Source: Macrostomum hystrix (taxonomy: Eukaryota; Platyhelminthes; Macrostomidae). From it: a stretch of DNA of 64,000 nt. Position numbers and translations under genes: made by a program. The notes beneath the pieces were generated by a model. That model was not told the DNA's origin. It ran no database searches and saw nothing but the letters and a program-made list of their open reading frames with translations. Below are positions 36,241 through 47,898 of the stretch, in pieces; the stretch's first letter is position 1, and each line of letters opens with the position of its first letter. The stretch lies in contig CATNEN010000038.1 in the NCBI GenBank assembly GCA_950097015.1, positions 19,192,001 through 19,256,000 on the forward strand. Direction: 5' to 3'.

Positions 36241-39200
36241 TCATTCCTGCTCATCAAACGGTTTCTCTTGAGGTAGGACCAGCAGGAATTTTTGCACGAA
36301 GTGCGTTATGCCATCTGAAAATAAACGAAAATCATGTTTAAAAAATCACGTCTTTTATAACGACGGTCGTTAAAAATATTGTTTTAATCAGATGTCACAA
36401 AACCCGGAAAAAAACTTGCCGACTTTGTTCTGCAGTTTAGCGGGCTTAGTTTTCCACATTACGCCGAAAGCGTAGAATGGCAAGCCAGTTAGCATGATGA
36501 CAACGGATAGCAGGCTCTCCTTTGGCGACTTGACGAATGTGATGATGCAGATTAGCAAAGTGATGATGAACAGAGTGATGGGCACGGCCAATGGAAGCTG
36601 CAGCGGATATGTGGAAGTTTAGTGGAAGTCTTGAGAACGTTAATTTACTATTAGTTTATCTTGATACCTTATTGCAAATCTGAAAAGTTCACAACATAAA
36701 TTACCAGGCTGTGAAGTTGACGGGTAATATAACTGTCAGAAAGGAAAATACTATCTAACAGGTGAGAGCCATGTCTAACAGGTGAAAGCCATGTCTAACA
36801 GGTGAAAGCCATGTCTAACAGGTGAAAGCCATGTCTAACAGGTGAAAGCCATGTCTAACAGGCGAAAATAGTGTTCAACAGTTGATAAGCTTGTAAAGTT
36901 ATCAAACAGGCGATGCAACAGGTGAAAATGTAGCCACAGACCACGCACCTTCAGAGGTCTGGGCAGCTGTGGCTGCTTGAATCTCAGATATAGCAGACAA
37001 CCAATAGCCATCAGTACAATGGACATGAATGCGAAACCAGTCAACTCGATCAGGTAGTCCAACTGGTTTGTAAACAGCTGCTGGAATATAACAGTACAAA
37101 TGCCCTGCAATGGATTGGTGGGAATATACGAATAATGGTGCGCATTTTCTAATAAACAGACCAATATTCTACTGGGCTTTCTAAGAAACTAGAGGATTCT
37201 GTCGGTTTTTTCTGGTAAGGATTTTCTATTAGATTTATTGACATATTTCCCGTAGAAATTGTCGATTCTGAATGTTTCTTTAGAAAACAGTTTTACAGTA
37301 AAAAGACCACAGCGTCGACTAGAATCCTTCGGTCTTCGACAATAATCTCTGAATATCTCGATGCTGACGTCGGACGGCTTTGAAATTCAGTTCGTCGGAA
37401 AGGGCAGATTTTGATCCAAATGGCGGACTTTCACAAAAATCGGTCATTTGGTTTGGAAGCCATTTTGAAGTATCGTGAAGTTTCTTACTTTCTAAGAAAG
37501 TGTCGGATGAAGCATAGGGTGTTCTAATAATTTGGACAATTTGCAGGAGGCTGCAGGCAATGGCACATCATTTAATGACACTAGACCCGCAGCCAGCGAG
37601 GAGGCAATTCTGCCTTTTTCGCTGACTCCTGAGCACACACGCACACAGATACTGTACTTAGGCACACGCTCACACATGTGTGTACATCTACCCTGACTTT
37701 CTCATCGTTAGGCAGTGTGAGAGATACAATTCAGACTACTGACAACAGTAGAAAAGCAAAGACTTGGCTGCAAAACTCTCACATAACACTAAAAAATATC
37801 GCCATAAAAATGGCAAGCTTAAAAGAGACTTCTGTGCACACTAAGAGTGGTGGGAGAGGACGGCGTGTGGCTATGGCTGACTGACGAAGGCAAACAAGCC
37901 AGAAACCGGTCTCGGTCTGCCAGCGCGAGGTTCGTTCCCCACTTTTAGTGTTAGTTACAGGCAGTTTACACTCTCACTGTGCCTTGGAGATTGGCCCTCA
38001 ATTGGGTTTAAAAGGGCGTAAATGCGTTAGACCGCTCTGCCACCAACCCCCATTGGGCTTCTTAAGAATGTGTTAGATTTCATATAAATTGTAGGCCGAC
38101 CAACCAGCCGTTTAGCTCACCATGAACAGCACCGATGGCACAGGTGTTAACCTGGTGGCGCTAACCATGGCCAGAGCCGACGGGAAATGGCCCTCGCTGG
38201 CGCCGGTGAAAGCCGCCCTGGACATGCTCAAAACTTCGCCGTTCATGCTCCCAAAGATTGCTATGGCAACGAATAGAGGCATTATAAACGCGGCCGGACC
38301 CATTGTCCGCTCGGCGAAGGTGACCGCCACGGCGTGAGAGGCGATCAGCTGATCCGGGGTCAGCACAGCCAGGTAGGCCAGGTTAGCCGTGATGTAGATT
38401 ACGGTGATCAGAGACAATGAGATGATAATAGCCAGTGGAAGACTGCGCGAAGGGCGCTTCATTTCTTCGGTAAGAAAATTTAGATAGTTCCTGCAAAAAT
38501 GGATAGAGATTCTGTTGTGTACTACTTTTCTAATCGTAGTAGTGCGATGCGAAAAATAACTTTTGGTTCATGGATACAAAGTCTACCATCTTACAAATGG
38601 GTTTGCAGGAAAAAGTGATTCTATACAGCAAAAAGATTGTATCAAAATAAACTGATACGACCCCCTTAGATAGCGTTTCTTATAAAATAACGTTATGGTT
38701 TAAGCTTAACATGCTAAAAATTATGTAGAATGGAAAATACTACGAGCGTAAAAGTTTCTTTCTATGAAACTAGTTGCGACTTCTCGCTGCTTTTTATTGA
38801 ATTTCGCTAACTAGGGTTTGATTTCTATTTCACGATTTTTAGGAAGCTATATTTTTAGTTTATAATCCTAGAATGCATATTTCCTACATCTGCATGTTTC
38901 CTAGAAATGTAAATTTCCTAGAAATGTAACTTTCCTAGAAATGTAAATATCCTAGAAATGTAAATTTCCTAGAAATGTAAATATCCTAGAAATGTAAATT
39001 TCCTAGAAATGTAAATATCCTAGAAATGTAAATTTCCTAGAAATGTAAATATCCTAGAAATGTAAATTTCCTAGAAATGTTAATTTCTTAGAAATGTATG
39101 TTTCCGATAAAAATGTCTCTAGTGTTTCTAAGAAATGTTTATTAGATTGAATTTCTTAGAAACGCAATACTTTTCAGAATTTATATTACTCAAGTTTATT

Positions 39201-42200
39201 TAAGTTTACTAAGAAACACAAGTCTTGCTCACCAGCCGGCGAAGGCCCAGAAGCCCTGGTAGAAGGCTGAGATGCTGCCAACTCCGTAATCGCTGCCGCT
39301 GAACGAGTCATCGAAGTTCTCAGTTCTGCCCTGAGCCAGATTGTAGAAACCGATGACTGTGACGAGAATGAGCGCGCTTACCTTGCAGATTGAGATAAGC
39401 ACGGCTGTTTTAGTGGCCCACTTAACGTTGATGCAGTTGATTGTGCATAGCAGGGCTGTAGGTCAGACAAGGGTGATTGATTTATCGATTTTGACTATCG
39501 ATTTGTTGGATAAATCTCAAAAACAGCAAAACCGACAGCTGCAAAATAAAAATCATTAAAGCGAAGCCATCAATATACTTAGCAACGGTGGTTCTCCAGT
39601 TGCATAGCAACGGAGGCTTTCCAGTTGCATAGCAACGGTGGTTCTCCAGTTGCATAGCAACAGTGGTTCTCCAGTTGCATAGCAACGGAGGCTTTCCAGT
39701 TGCATAGCAACGGTGGTTCTCGAGTTGCATAGCAACGGTGGTTCTCCAGTTGTATAGCAACGGGTGGCTTTCCAGTTGCATAGCAACGGTGGTTCTCCAG
39801 TTGTATAGCAACGGGGGGCTTTCCAGTTGCATAGCAACGGTGGTTCTCCAGTTGCATAGCAACAGTGGTTCTCCAGTTGCATAGCAACGGAGGCTTTCCA
39901 GTTGCATAGCAACGGTGGTTCTCCAGTTGCATAGCAACGGTGGTTCTCCAGTTGCATAGCAACGGGGGGCTTTCCAGTTGCATAGCAACGGTGGTTCTCC
40001 AGTTGCATAGCAACGGGGGGCTTTCCAGTTGCATAGCAATAATTAACAGCAGCTTGAATTAAAAAAAAGCGTGGGATTGTGGGAAAATTTTCAATTTTTT
40101 TACAATAATAAGACATAGGGGAATCCTAGATTTACCGGATGTTAAATTCAGCATAAAGTTTCCCATATAAAAGATAGAAGCCATATTTATTGAGCACACC
40201 TGTTGCAACTTGCCTGAAATCACGAGTTAATTTCTCTATACTCAAAGTGTAATTCAGAGAAGTGGTAGACTTCTCAATTCTACTTGACCTAGTTTTTTCT
40301 AGGATTTTTCTTGAATCGGTCAACTCAATCCTGAGCAGCTCGCTACTTAGTGTCTCGCACTGCCTGTCAGTCAAAAAATTCCAATTAAAAGTCAATTGGC
40401 AGATATAAACAAAAGAAGTGCTTAAGCTCCGTTAAGCTCTAATGATAGTTCAGAGTTCTTTGTGGAGTTGCATTTAGAATCAACTTACTAGACAATTTTA
40501 ACAAAGTTTCGTTAGCAGGAAATTATGTTTAAAAGTACATTGCAAATCTTTAACATAAATTTCGAATTTGAATTTGTGCCGCTTTTGTTATACTACTGTC
40601 TTCATTTTTTCGTATTGTCAATGACACTGCAGGATTATTGCTTATTGTGTCTCGTAATTAAATTTATTATCGTAAATTCACATTTAAGTCACATGATTGA
40701 TTTTTACTGGAAATGAACGCTGTCCATGTAACAGTTGATCTACCAATACCCCAGCTACTAGTGCATGTGAACTCACCCGCGCATTGCTATGCTGAATACT
40801 TGAGCTCAAATATGTGAGTTGTTAGGGCTGTCTGTGGTTTCAAGAGCCAAGCAGTTTCAATATATTTTGTTTCCTAAATAGGCGAAAAGCAGTGTCTAAA
40901 GAAAACATTAATAATTGAAGGCGTATTTGAAGATTGCATGGAAGTTCAAATTGTGCAATAAAACAACAACTAATCTTAGTAATTGGCATTGGAATCTGAG
41001 AAACTGACATTGGAATCTGAGAAACTTGCATTGGAATCTGGGAAACTGGCTTTGGAATCTGAGAAACTGGCATTGGAATCTGAGAAACTGGCTTTGGAAT
41101 CTGAGAAACTGGCATTGGAATCTGAGAAACTGGCATTGGAATCTGAGAAAATGGCATTGGAATCTGAGAAAATGGCATTGGAATCTGAGAAACTGGCTTT
41201 GGAATCTGAGAAACTGGCATTGGAATCTGAGAAACTGGCTTTGGAATCTGAGAAACTGGCATTGGAATCTGAGAAACTGGTTTTGGAATCTGAGAAACTG
41301 GCATTGGAATCTGAGAAACTGGCTTTGGAATCTGAGAAACTGGCTTTGGAATCTGAGAAACTGGCTTTGGAATCTGAGAAACTGGCTTTGGAATCTGAGA
41401 AACTGGCTTTGGAATCTGAGAAACTGGCTTTGGAATCTGAGGAACTGGCATTGGAATCTGAGAAACTGGCTATGGAATCTGAGGAACTGGCATTGGAATC
41501 TGAGAAACTGGCATTGGAATCTGAGGAACTGGCATTGGAATCTGAGAAACTGACATTGGAATCTGAGGAAATGGCATTGGAATCTGAGAAACTGGCATTG
41601 GAATCTGAGGAACTGGCATTGGAATCTGAGAAACTGGCATTGGAATCTGATAAACTGGCATTGGAATCTGAGGAACTGGCATTGATTTGCTAAGGTTTAC
41701 AACACATGCCGCCACTTCTTACTTCTGTTCAGTCAGCCACTGCCAATGCTGTGTTGCATAGCTCTTACGCAGAGAATCATTGCTCTTTCATTTCCCAGGT
41801 CCCTGAGAGGTGTAGCGGGGAAATTGGTACGGGTGGAACTGGGTGATTGCAGTGGGATCTGTTTGGCTGTGGTTAGTGGGGCTTCGCTCAGTGCAACAGC
41901 TGTCTTCCCCCCCTCTCTCTCTCTTTCTCTATGATCCTTTTATTGTATTTACTGCCCCGTATCCGGGATAACCCTGGGATCTGGGAGTTTTTTCTGCGTG
42001 TCTCCTTTCTCCTGGCAACGGGGCAAAAGGCGAAACTGTCAAAGATATTTTCTTGGCCTGGCTTTTTCATCCGCTGAGGAAATCGTGCCGGCATTCCATG
42101 ACAATGCATTCAGCTGACTTCGTCGGCTGTAGAGATCGAATTTGTGATGGCGGGTCAGTTGCTTCCTTAAGCCCGGCGATGAAATGTAATGTTCAGATGT

Positions 42201-43441
42201 AAAAAACTGAATCACTTATGTGTTGTTTTTATTCAGAAATTACAGCCCTAATATACTTTGAACCTAAGCAGTGATATTATCAGTTCAGTGCACATCGAGA
42301 TATAATTGGAATAGCGATCTGAAACTACAGATCCCCATCGGGTGGAGTTTCAAAACACTGATCCCATCCTGCCCATAGAATCCCAAAAGCAATCTGATCC
42401 CATTCTGCCGATAGAATCCCAAAAACACTCTGATCCCATTCTGCCGATAGAATCCCAAAAACACTCTGATCCCATTCTACCGATATAATCCCAAAAACAC
42501 CCTGATCCCATTTTGCCGATAGAATCACAAAAACACTGATCCCATTTTGCCAATAGAATCCCAAAAACACACTGATCCCATTCTACTGATATAATCCCAA
42601 AAACACCCTGACCCCATTTTGCCGATAGAATCACAAAAACACTGATCCCATTTTGCCGATAGAATCCCAAAAACACACTGATCCCATTCTACTGATATAA
42701 TCCCAAAAACACCCTGACCCCATTTTGCCGATAGAATCACAAAAACACTGATCCCATTTTGCCGATAGAATCCCAAAAACACACTGATCCCATTCTACTG
42801 ATATAATCCCAAAAACACTGATCCCATTTTGTCGATAGAATCCCAAAACACACAGATCCCATTGTGCCCAATAGAATCCCCAAAAAACAATTATCCCACT
42901 GTGTACTTTAAAAGTATTACAAAAGACAGCAGTGAAACGCACCAACAGACAGGAAGGCGGTCGCCCTAGTTAGCAACTCGGGCACAGGACAGCCGACAAA
43001 CAATGGGGACAGGCAGTACTTGGCGAACAGCAACGAGTTGGCCGCATTGCTGACTGCACCGATGGCTACGAAGGTGATCCACAGCACTAGGAAGGCCGGC
43101 AGAGCGCCCATCACCTGCAGCACGTAGATGTACTCTCCCCCGGATCTGGGAATTGTGGTGCCTAGCTCGGCGTAGCACACAGCTCCCAGCGCGCTGAACA
43201 CCCCGGTGATAGCCCACATCACGAAGCTCAGGCCGACACTCTTCGACTCCTGGAGGATGCCTTTCGGCGAGACGAAGATGCCGGAACCGACAATGCAGCC
43301 GACGATGATGCCAATGCCTTGAAGTACGCCAATCTCTTTGCGCAATTCAATCTTCTTCTCAGGCGCAGCTGGCGGCGTTTCGACAACAGCAGGGCCGCCC
43401 GGATCAGCAGCATTGGCGTCTTTGCTAGACTCCTGAGTCAT
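36241..43441 (-). CDS. SLC7-family amino-acid transporter light chain (b0,+AT/LAT type)
   Basis: A 12-transmembrane exchanger of the APC superfamily that normally pairs with an SLC3 heavy chain. Six minus-strand exons join in phase: 43441-42943, 39455-39233, 38490-38121, 37104-36949, 36597-36399 and 36314-36241, giving 506 residues. Seen: the TM1 substrate motif GCIVGSGIFVSPKG; LGTTIPRSGGEYIY; the FVGCPVP cysteine placed where the heavy-chain disulfide forms; GWNYLNFLTEE; SLPLAIIISLSL; SHAVAVTFAERTMGP; LTPVPSVLF; and LPRPLKV. The C-terminal tail (LLVLPQEKPFDEQE) resembles the b0,+AT ending more than LAT1/2, which suggests an SLC7A9-like role in cystine, cationic or neutral exchange, but this is not certain. 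ATG 43441 is the first true start. The exon 5 donor (TTTT|GTGACA) was chosen for phase and is weak. Confidence 0.9.
36761..36860. repeat. Short minisatellite, 20-bp unit
   Basis: About five units of AACAGGTGAAAGCCATGTCT in SLC7 intron 4, with degenerate copies on the right. Confidence 0.9.
37541..38051 (-). mobile_element. tRNA-derived SINE copy (family 1), interrupted
   Basis: The minus-strand SINE body and head are present (GGGGGTTGGTGGCAGAGCGG near 38030-38050), with part of the region between box A and the body deleted. It is split by a 240-bp insert at 37719-37958. It lies in SLC7 intron 3. Confidence 0.8.
37719..37958 (+). mobile_element. SINE-like insert nested in another SINE
   Basis: The interrupted SINE reads AGGCAGTGT before the insert and AGGCAGTTT after it, a 9-bp target duplication with one mismatch. 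The insert contains a box-B-like CGAGGTTCGTTCCCC near its right end, and an inverted pair ACACTAAAA / TTTTAGTGT. It may relate to the 20281-20690 family through the GGTTCGTTCC motif. Confidence 0.55.
38897..39105. repeat. Minisatellite, 17-bp unit (34-bp dimer)
   Basis: About 12 units alternating CTAGAAATGTAAATTTC and CTAGAAATGTAAATATC, in SLC7 intron 2. The strict alternation makes the true unit a 34-bp dimer. Confidence 0.9.
39582..40040. repeat. Minisatellite, 25-bp unit
   Basis: About 18 units of GTTGCATAGCAACGGTGGTT(CTCCA), with GAGGCTTTCCA and GGGGGGCTTTCCA variants, in SLC7 intron 1. The core GTTGCATAGCAAC is an inverted repeat, so each unit can form a small hairpin. Confidence 0.95.
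40984..41690. repeat. Minisatellite, 21-bp unit
   Basis: About 33 units of TTGGAATCTGAGAAACTGGC(A) in SLC7 intron 1. A single-base GAGGAACTG variant dominates the right half. The unit is seven codons long, giving long false ORFs in several frames. Confidence 0.95.
42350..42890. repeat. Minisatellite, about 33-36-bp unit with higher-order structure
   Basis: Units around GATCCCATTTTGCCGATAGA, then ATCCCAAAAACAC, in SLC7 intron 1. Blocks of about 113-118 bp (with GATATAATCCC and ACCCTGACCCC variants) recur near 42490, 42605 and 42720. Confidence 0.9.
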
Positions 43442-43796
43442 GCTCGATTGTCTATGGCTCAAACTGATTCTCTGTACTGAATTACTTTAATGCTATCGAG
43501 CTTTTAAACGTTAGAGAAAGACTATATTAAGGCAGAGTGCAGCCAGCAAAAACTCTGCCAGAGGAGGGGGTGGGTGACAGCTGGGATCCGGTTGGCTGGC
43601 TGGGTTGGGTCACATCTGATAGCAGTCTCGATGCATTGAAGGAAACGCTGGACGAATTGCAGCTGAATATGCCATTTCTGCCTGTAGCTCTAGAGTCACT
43701 CCTACTCGCATCTCTCTCTTACCATCATCTGCTATCTCTCACATTTATGCACTGTCACTCTGACTTGCTTTTTCTCTCATTTATCTTATTTACCTC

Positions 43797-44765
43797 TAGT
43801 CTCTCTCATTTACCTCTTGTCTCTCTCATTTACCTCTTGTCTCTCTCATTTACCTCTTGTCTCTCTCATTTACCTCTTGTCTCTCTCATTTACCTCTAGT
43901 CTCTCTCATTTACCTCTTGTCTCTCTCATTTACCTCTAGTCTCTCTCATTTACCTCTTGTCTCTCTCATTTACCTCTTGTCTCTCTCATTTACCTCTAGT
44001 CTCTCTCATTTACCTCTAGTCTCTCTCATTTACCTCTTGTCTCTCTCATTTACCTCTAGTCTCTCTCATTTACATCTAGTCTCTCTCATTTACCTCTTGT
44101 CTCTCTCATTTACCTCTAGTCTCTCTCATTTACCTCTTGTCTCTCTCATTTACCTCTTGTCTCTCTCATTTATCTCTAGTCTCTCTCATTTACCTCTAGT
44201 CTCTCTCATTTACCTCTTGTCTCTCCTTTTTACCTCTTGTCTCTCCTTTTTACCTCTTGTCTCTCCTTTTTACCTCTTGTCTCTCTCATTTACCTCTAGT
44301 CTCTCTCATTTACCTCTTGTCTCTCTCATTTACCTCTTGTCTCTCTCATTTATCTCTAGTCTCTCTCATTTACCTCTAGTCTCTCTCATTTACCTCTTGT
44401 CTCTCCTTTTTACCTCTTGTCTCTCCTTTTTACCTCTTGTCTCTCCTTTTTACCTCTTGTCTCTCTCATTTACCTCTAGTCTCTCTCATTTACCTCTTGT
44501 CTCTCTTATTTACCTCTTGTCTCTCTCATTTACCTCTTGTCTCTCTCATTTACCTCTAGTCTCTCTTATTTACCTCTTGTCTCTCTCATTTACCTCTTGT
44601 CTCTCTCATTTACCTCTAGTCTCTCTCATTTACCTCTAGTCTCTCTCATTTATCTCTAGTCTCTCTCATTTACCTCTAGTCTCTCTCATTTACCTCTAGT
44701 CTCTCTCATTTACCTCTAGTCTCTCTCATTTACCTCTAGTCTCTCTCATTTACCTCTTGTCTCGC
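43797..44765. repeat. Minisatellite, 20-bp unit
   Basis: About 48 units of CTCTCTCATTTACCTCTTGT, upstream of the SLC7 gene. A 180-bp block with three CTCTCCTTTTTACC units occurs twice (about 44160-44280 and 44340-44460), a clear internal duplication. Confidence 0.95.
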
Positions 44766-45317
44766 TCAATATATCTCTTGTCCCTCTTGATTTTTTTTTT
44801 TATATGTCAATGTGAATCTCACGTGAACATATTCAGTTTCACTACTATATGCCTCGCATAGCAGTTGAACGAATAAGTTATAATAGTTGACGAGCGTATA
44901 AACAATTTCGGTGCATGGAAGTTATCTCAGTATATGAATCATACGAGTATCATCTGTGTTACGACTGCATTTGATACAACAAGCATACACACAGCGACAC
45001 GAAGGAAACATTACTGTTTCTAACTGTAAATAAAATACAATTTCTGACAAACACGCCTTCTTATAGACTGCACACGCGCATTCTAGCAATTAAAATTGAC
45101 GATTTACTAACTTTCAAAGCCGTCCGAGTCAGCATCGTCGAGATATTCAGCGATCTTTGTCGAAGACCCTGGTGACAAGGACAGCTAACATTTCTCTGTG
45201 TAAACATCTTTGTTGAATCCATGTGGGTTCAAAAATATAATGTCCGAATATATACCGGCTGCGCAGCGCGCAGCGCCCTCGGTCACAGACATTGATGCCC
45301 GAAATAGCCGCTGTGTA

Positions 45318-45447
45318 TTTTCATTGAGCAACGCTGGGATTCCCAGCGGTTCTGTTTGCACCATAGACATTCCACCGGGGGTTTTATGTTGTCCATTAAA
45401 ACCATGCGGTATTTGATGGCCGGAATCCCAGCGTTGCTCAATGAAAA
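45318..45447. repeat. Perfect inverted repeat, 26-bp arms
   Basis: Arms 45318-45343 (begins TTTTCATTGAGCAACGCTGG) and 45422-45447 (ends with its reverse complement) are exact, with a 78-bp loop. Weaker complementarity extends outward (GTGTA / TTCACAC). It could be a foldback element core or a transcribed hairpin; no further identity. Confidence 0.8.
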
Positions 45448-45696
45448 TTCACACTTAACGTTTGAAATACAAGAATCCGGACATAGACATAGTTTAACGA
45501 TGTTCATTAAAACCCTTGCTCAGCGTTGTTCAATGTTGTTTTAATGAATACAAGATAAGCAATGGTACGCTCTTAATAACCTACATAAGTAAATGAAGAA
45601 ATTTTGTGAGCAGAAAAATATGCGCATTAAAGTGGTTCTTGCCACCAGACACCCGACGAGAATCGTTGAATGTCTCAATAAAAATAATAAAAATAA

Positions 45697-46042
45697 TTGC
45701 AGGAGGGCTGCGGGCAATGGCACGTCATTTAGTGACACTAGACCCGCAGCCAGCGAGGAGGCAATTCTGCCTATTTCGCTGACTCCTGAGCACACACGCA
45801 CACAGATACTGTACGCAATCATACGCTCACACAGGTGTGTACATCTGCCTTGACTTTCTCATCTTCAGGCAGCGTACACTCTCACTGTGCCTTGGAATTT
45901 GGCCCTCAAGGGCGTAAATTGCACAAGCCCCAAGCCTTCTCTCCGCGGCTGCGCCCCAAATAAATGTGGCCTCGCCATGGAATCGAACTTAAGGACCTTG
46001 GTGCGAGAGGCAAACGCGCTAACCGCTCTGCCACCGACCCCC
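45697..46042 (-). mobile_element. tRNA-derived SINE copy (family 1), best preserved
   Basis: On the minus strand it begins GGGGGGTCGGTGGCAGAGCG, with box A TGGCAGAGCGGTTAGCGCG and box B AGTTCGATTCC about 35 bp later, closely matching a tRNA-Leu/Ser-type promoter. The body contains CTGCCTGAAGATGAGAAAGT, a CA/TG-rich middle (GTGTGCGTGTGTGCTCAGGA) and an AT-rich 3' tail of AATTATT type. Confidence 0.85.
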
Positions 46043-46562
46043 CTCATGCTGTACTTACTGCACAGCAATGATAGGAAGCATATAGCTCGTTACGCACCCG
46101 GGGCCTTTGGAGCTTATTTCTCATGGAACCTGGGTCCTTGGCACTGCTGCCTTTCTGGAAGAGTGAACATCAGGAGCTGTAAGGCGATACTACAAGTCAG
46201 CTTTAATAAGCAACATCCAGAAGAGAAGCATATCACACTGGGCCTCCATAACAAGCCGCCTAGATATCATAGTTTTATAATATTATTGTTATTATTATTA
46301 TTACGCCGATTCGGTGCTGATTTTTTGTTTATTTGATGTTTGAGGCTGAACAATTCGATTTTTTAAAAGAAGGCGATAGGAAAACAGTAGCATGCATTAG
46401 ATTAATTTTGGGTGAATAAAATATTTGAAATGAACAATGGCATTAAAACAAGATATGAAATATTGAAATTAAAAGAGAAAATTAAAACTGTGACTCAAAT
46501 CACTTCGCTCCTGAAAGGAGTATAGCTATTGTGTTTTTGCATTCTACTCGTAACTATGGGCC
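46043..46562. other. Spacer without recognisable gene
   Basis: Includes a TTATTATTATT microsatellite near 46283-46302. Nothing else is identifiable. Confidence 0.35.
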
Positions 46563-47096
46563 TCAGGGCAGTGGCTTTTTATCTAGCTTTATAATTATGC
46601 TTTCTATGAAGTCCACAAAACTTTCTGTTAATTCTGTGCTTTCCTGTGTCATTAAATACACAATTTTGTCATCAGCTGTTAGGCTCTCGAAATTTCGAAC
46701 AGTACCTGCCACTTTCTCTATGAATTTATTTCTAATTGGAACATAAACGGACCAATCGCATCTAAAGAGAAAATGAGTTTCGCTCTCTACCTCGACTCTA
46801 CATTTTGGGCATGTTCTGTTTTCATAGGCGATTTTCGGTCTTACAGTGCGCAATGTCTCACAGGCCAGTTTGTGGTTTCCTAGACGAAATCGGGACATTG
46901 TGCGCCTTTGTTCTGGGTTAGAGATTATTGTTAGGTACTTTTCTCTGGAGAAATCTTTCTTAAACGTGTAATAGAAGTGGCTGAGCTTGGCTGATTTTCC
47001 CATCCTCTGAGTCCAGTGCCTTCGAAACTCTGACTCAAAGTTCTCCCTGTATGTTTTGATGGACTTTGTTTTTCTAGTCTGTTGACAATTCCGCAT
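46563..47096 (-). pseudogene. Non-LTR retrotransposon (LINE) ORF2 C-terminal fragment
   Basis: A 177-codon open frame has the arrangement typical of the end of LINE reverse-transcriptase proteins: SRFRLGNHKLACETLR, then a Cys/His cluster CPKCRVEVESETHFLFRC. No catalytic RT motifs are present, so this is a remnant. The open length suggests fairly recent decay or simple 5' loss. Confidence 0.7.
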
Positions 47097-47400
47097 TACT
47101 TCATAACTGTTAAGGGTGCGTTAAGGTAAGTTTATAACTAGATTAAAGGTGTGCCACCTTAGCAGATAGAAGTGCATTAATATTGCTTAATATTTCGAAT
47201 TTATTTTTTACTTCTGATCATGTCACCCAATAAAATGAACAAAAAACCTTTGTAAATATTCCAAAACTTAGCGGCCTTTGTACTGATGATACTGACTGAA
47301 GCACTTTAATAAAGCAGACTCCTGCATCATTGACTCCTGTATCAAAATATTGATGAGCGCTAATGTCTCCTTAAAGCAGACTATCTGCGGGCTACAGGGG

Positions 47401-47898
47401 TTAGCGGTATGGGCGATCCTCGCCTCCCGCTGTGTCCATGGACCACCCAGCAGCTAAGTCAAAGTAGTGCAGTACTTGACTGGCAGTGTGGTTGCTCTTG
47501 GAGAATTTCGATTTAGCGTTGATGCAGAAAATTCTGAAGTTGCTCATGCTATGGCTGTCATTGATGATGAGCTGCTGGATGCGGAGCTCAAACCCAATCC
47601 TGACCCTGCAGCCGGAGGGACGGGAGGAGGAGGAGAAGGGTAGGAGTTGGAGGAGACAGGTGGAGGCAAGGGAGAAAGATAAGCTGGGAGCTGCAGATGA
47701 ATGGCGGAGTCCAGTTACTAAGGTGACGCAAACCGCTGCAGCTCCGGAGATTAATCCAGCCAGAGAGCAGCGGTTGCGTTGGACGGACGCTACCGATCTT
47801 TCGTGGAAGCTGGGCCATGGGCCAGGAGTGGGTTCAATGGCGACAGGAAGGAGGAGGAGCCATACCAGCACGGCTTGCATTATGTGTTCCGCACCCAA
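47401..47898 (-). pseudogene. LINE ORF2 N-terminal fragment (endonuclease start) with 2A-like motif
   Basis: A 165-codon open frame. It has a hydrophobic stretch followed by VAIEPTPGP, a degenerate match to the 2A-type D(V/I)ExNPGP motif that precedes ORF2 in some CR1/L2-type LINEs. Later comes FRIFCINAKSKFSKSN, resembling the first conserved block of the AP-endonuclease domain (LNARS.. K). It is cut off before the catalytic residues. It lies in the same orientation as 46563-47096 and could be the other end of one internally deleted element. Confidence 0.5.

Noticed and set aside
40983-41693. Coiled-coil-like ORF of repeated ALESEKL
   Set aside because: It resembles a heptad coiled coil only because the 21-bp unit is seven codons long. 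It lies inside SLC7 intron 1 on the opposite strand, with other frames equally open.
43857-44639. 260-codon hydrophobic ORF (SLSFTSCLSHLPLV repeats)
   Set aside because: It is the 20-bp CTCTCTCATTTACCTCTTGT array, whose three frames merge into a 60-bp cycle. The pyrimidine-rich unit gives Leu/Ser-rich pseudo-membrane protein.
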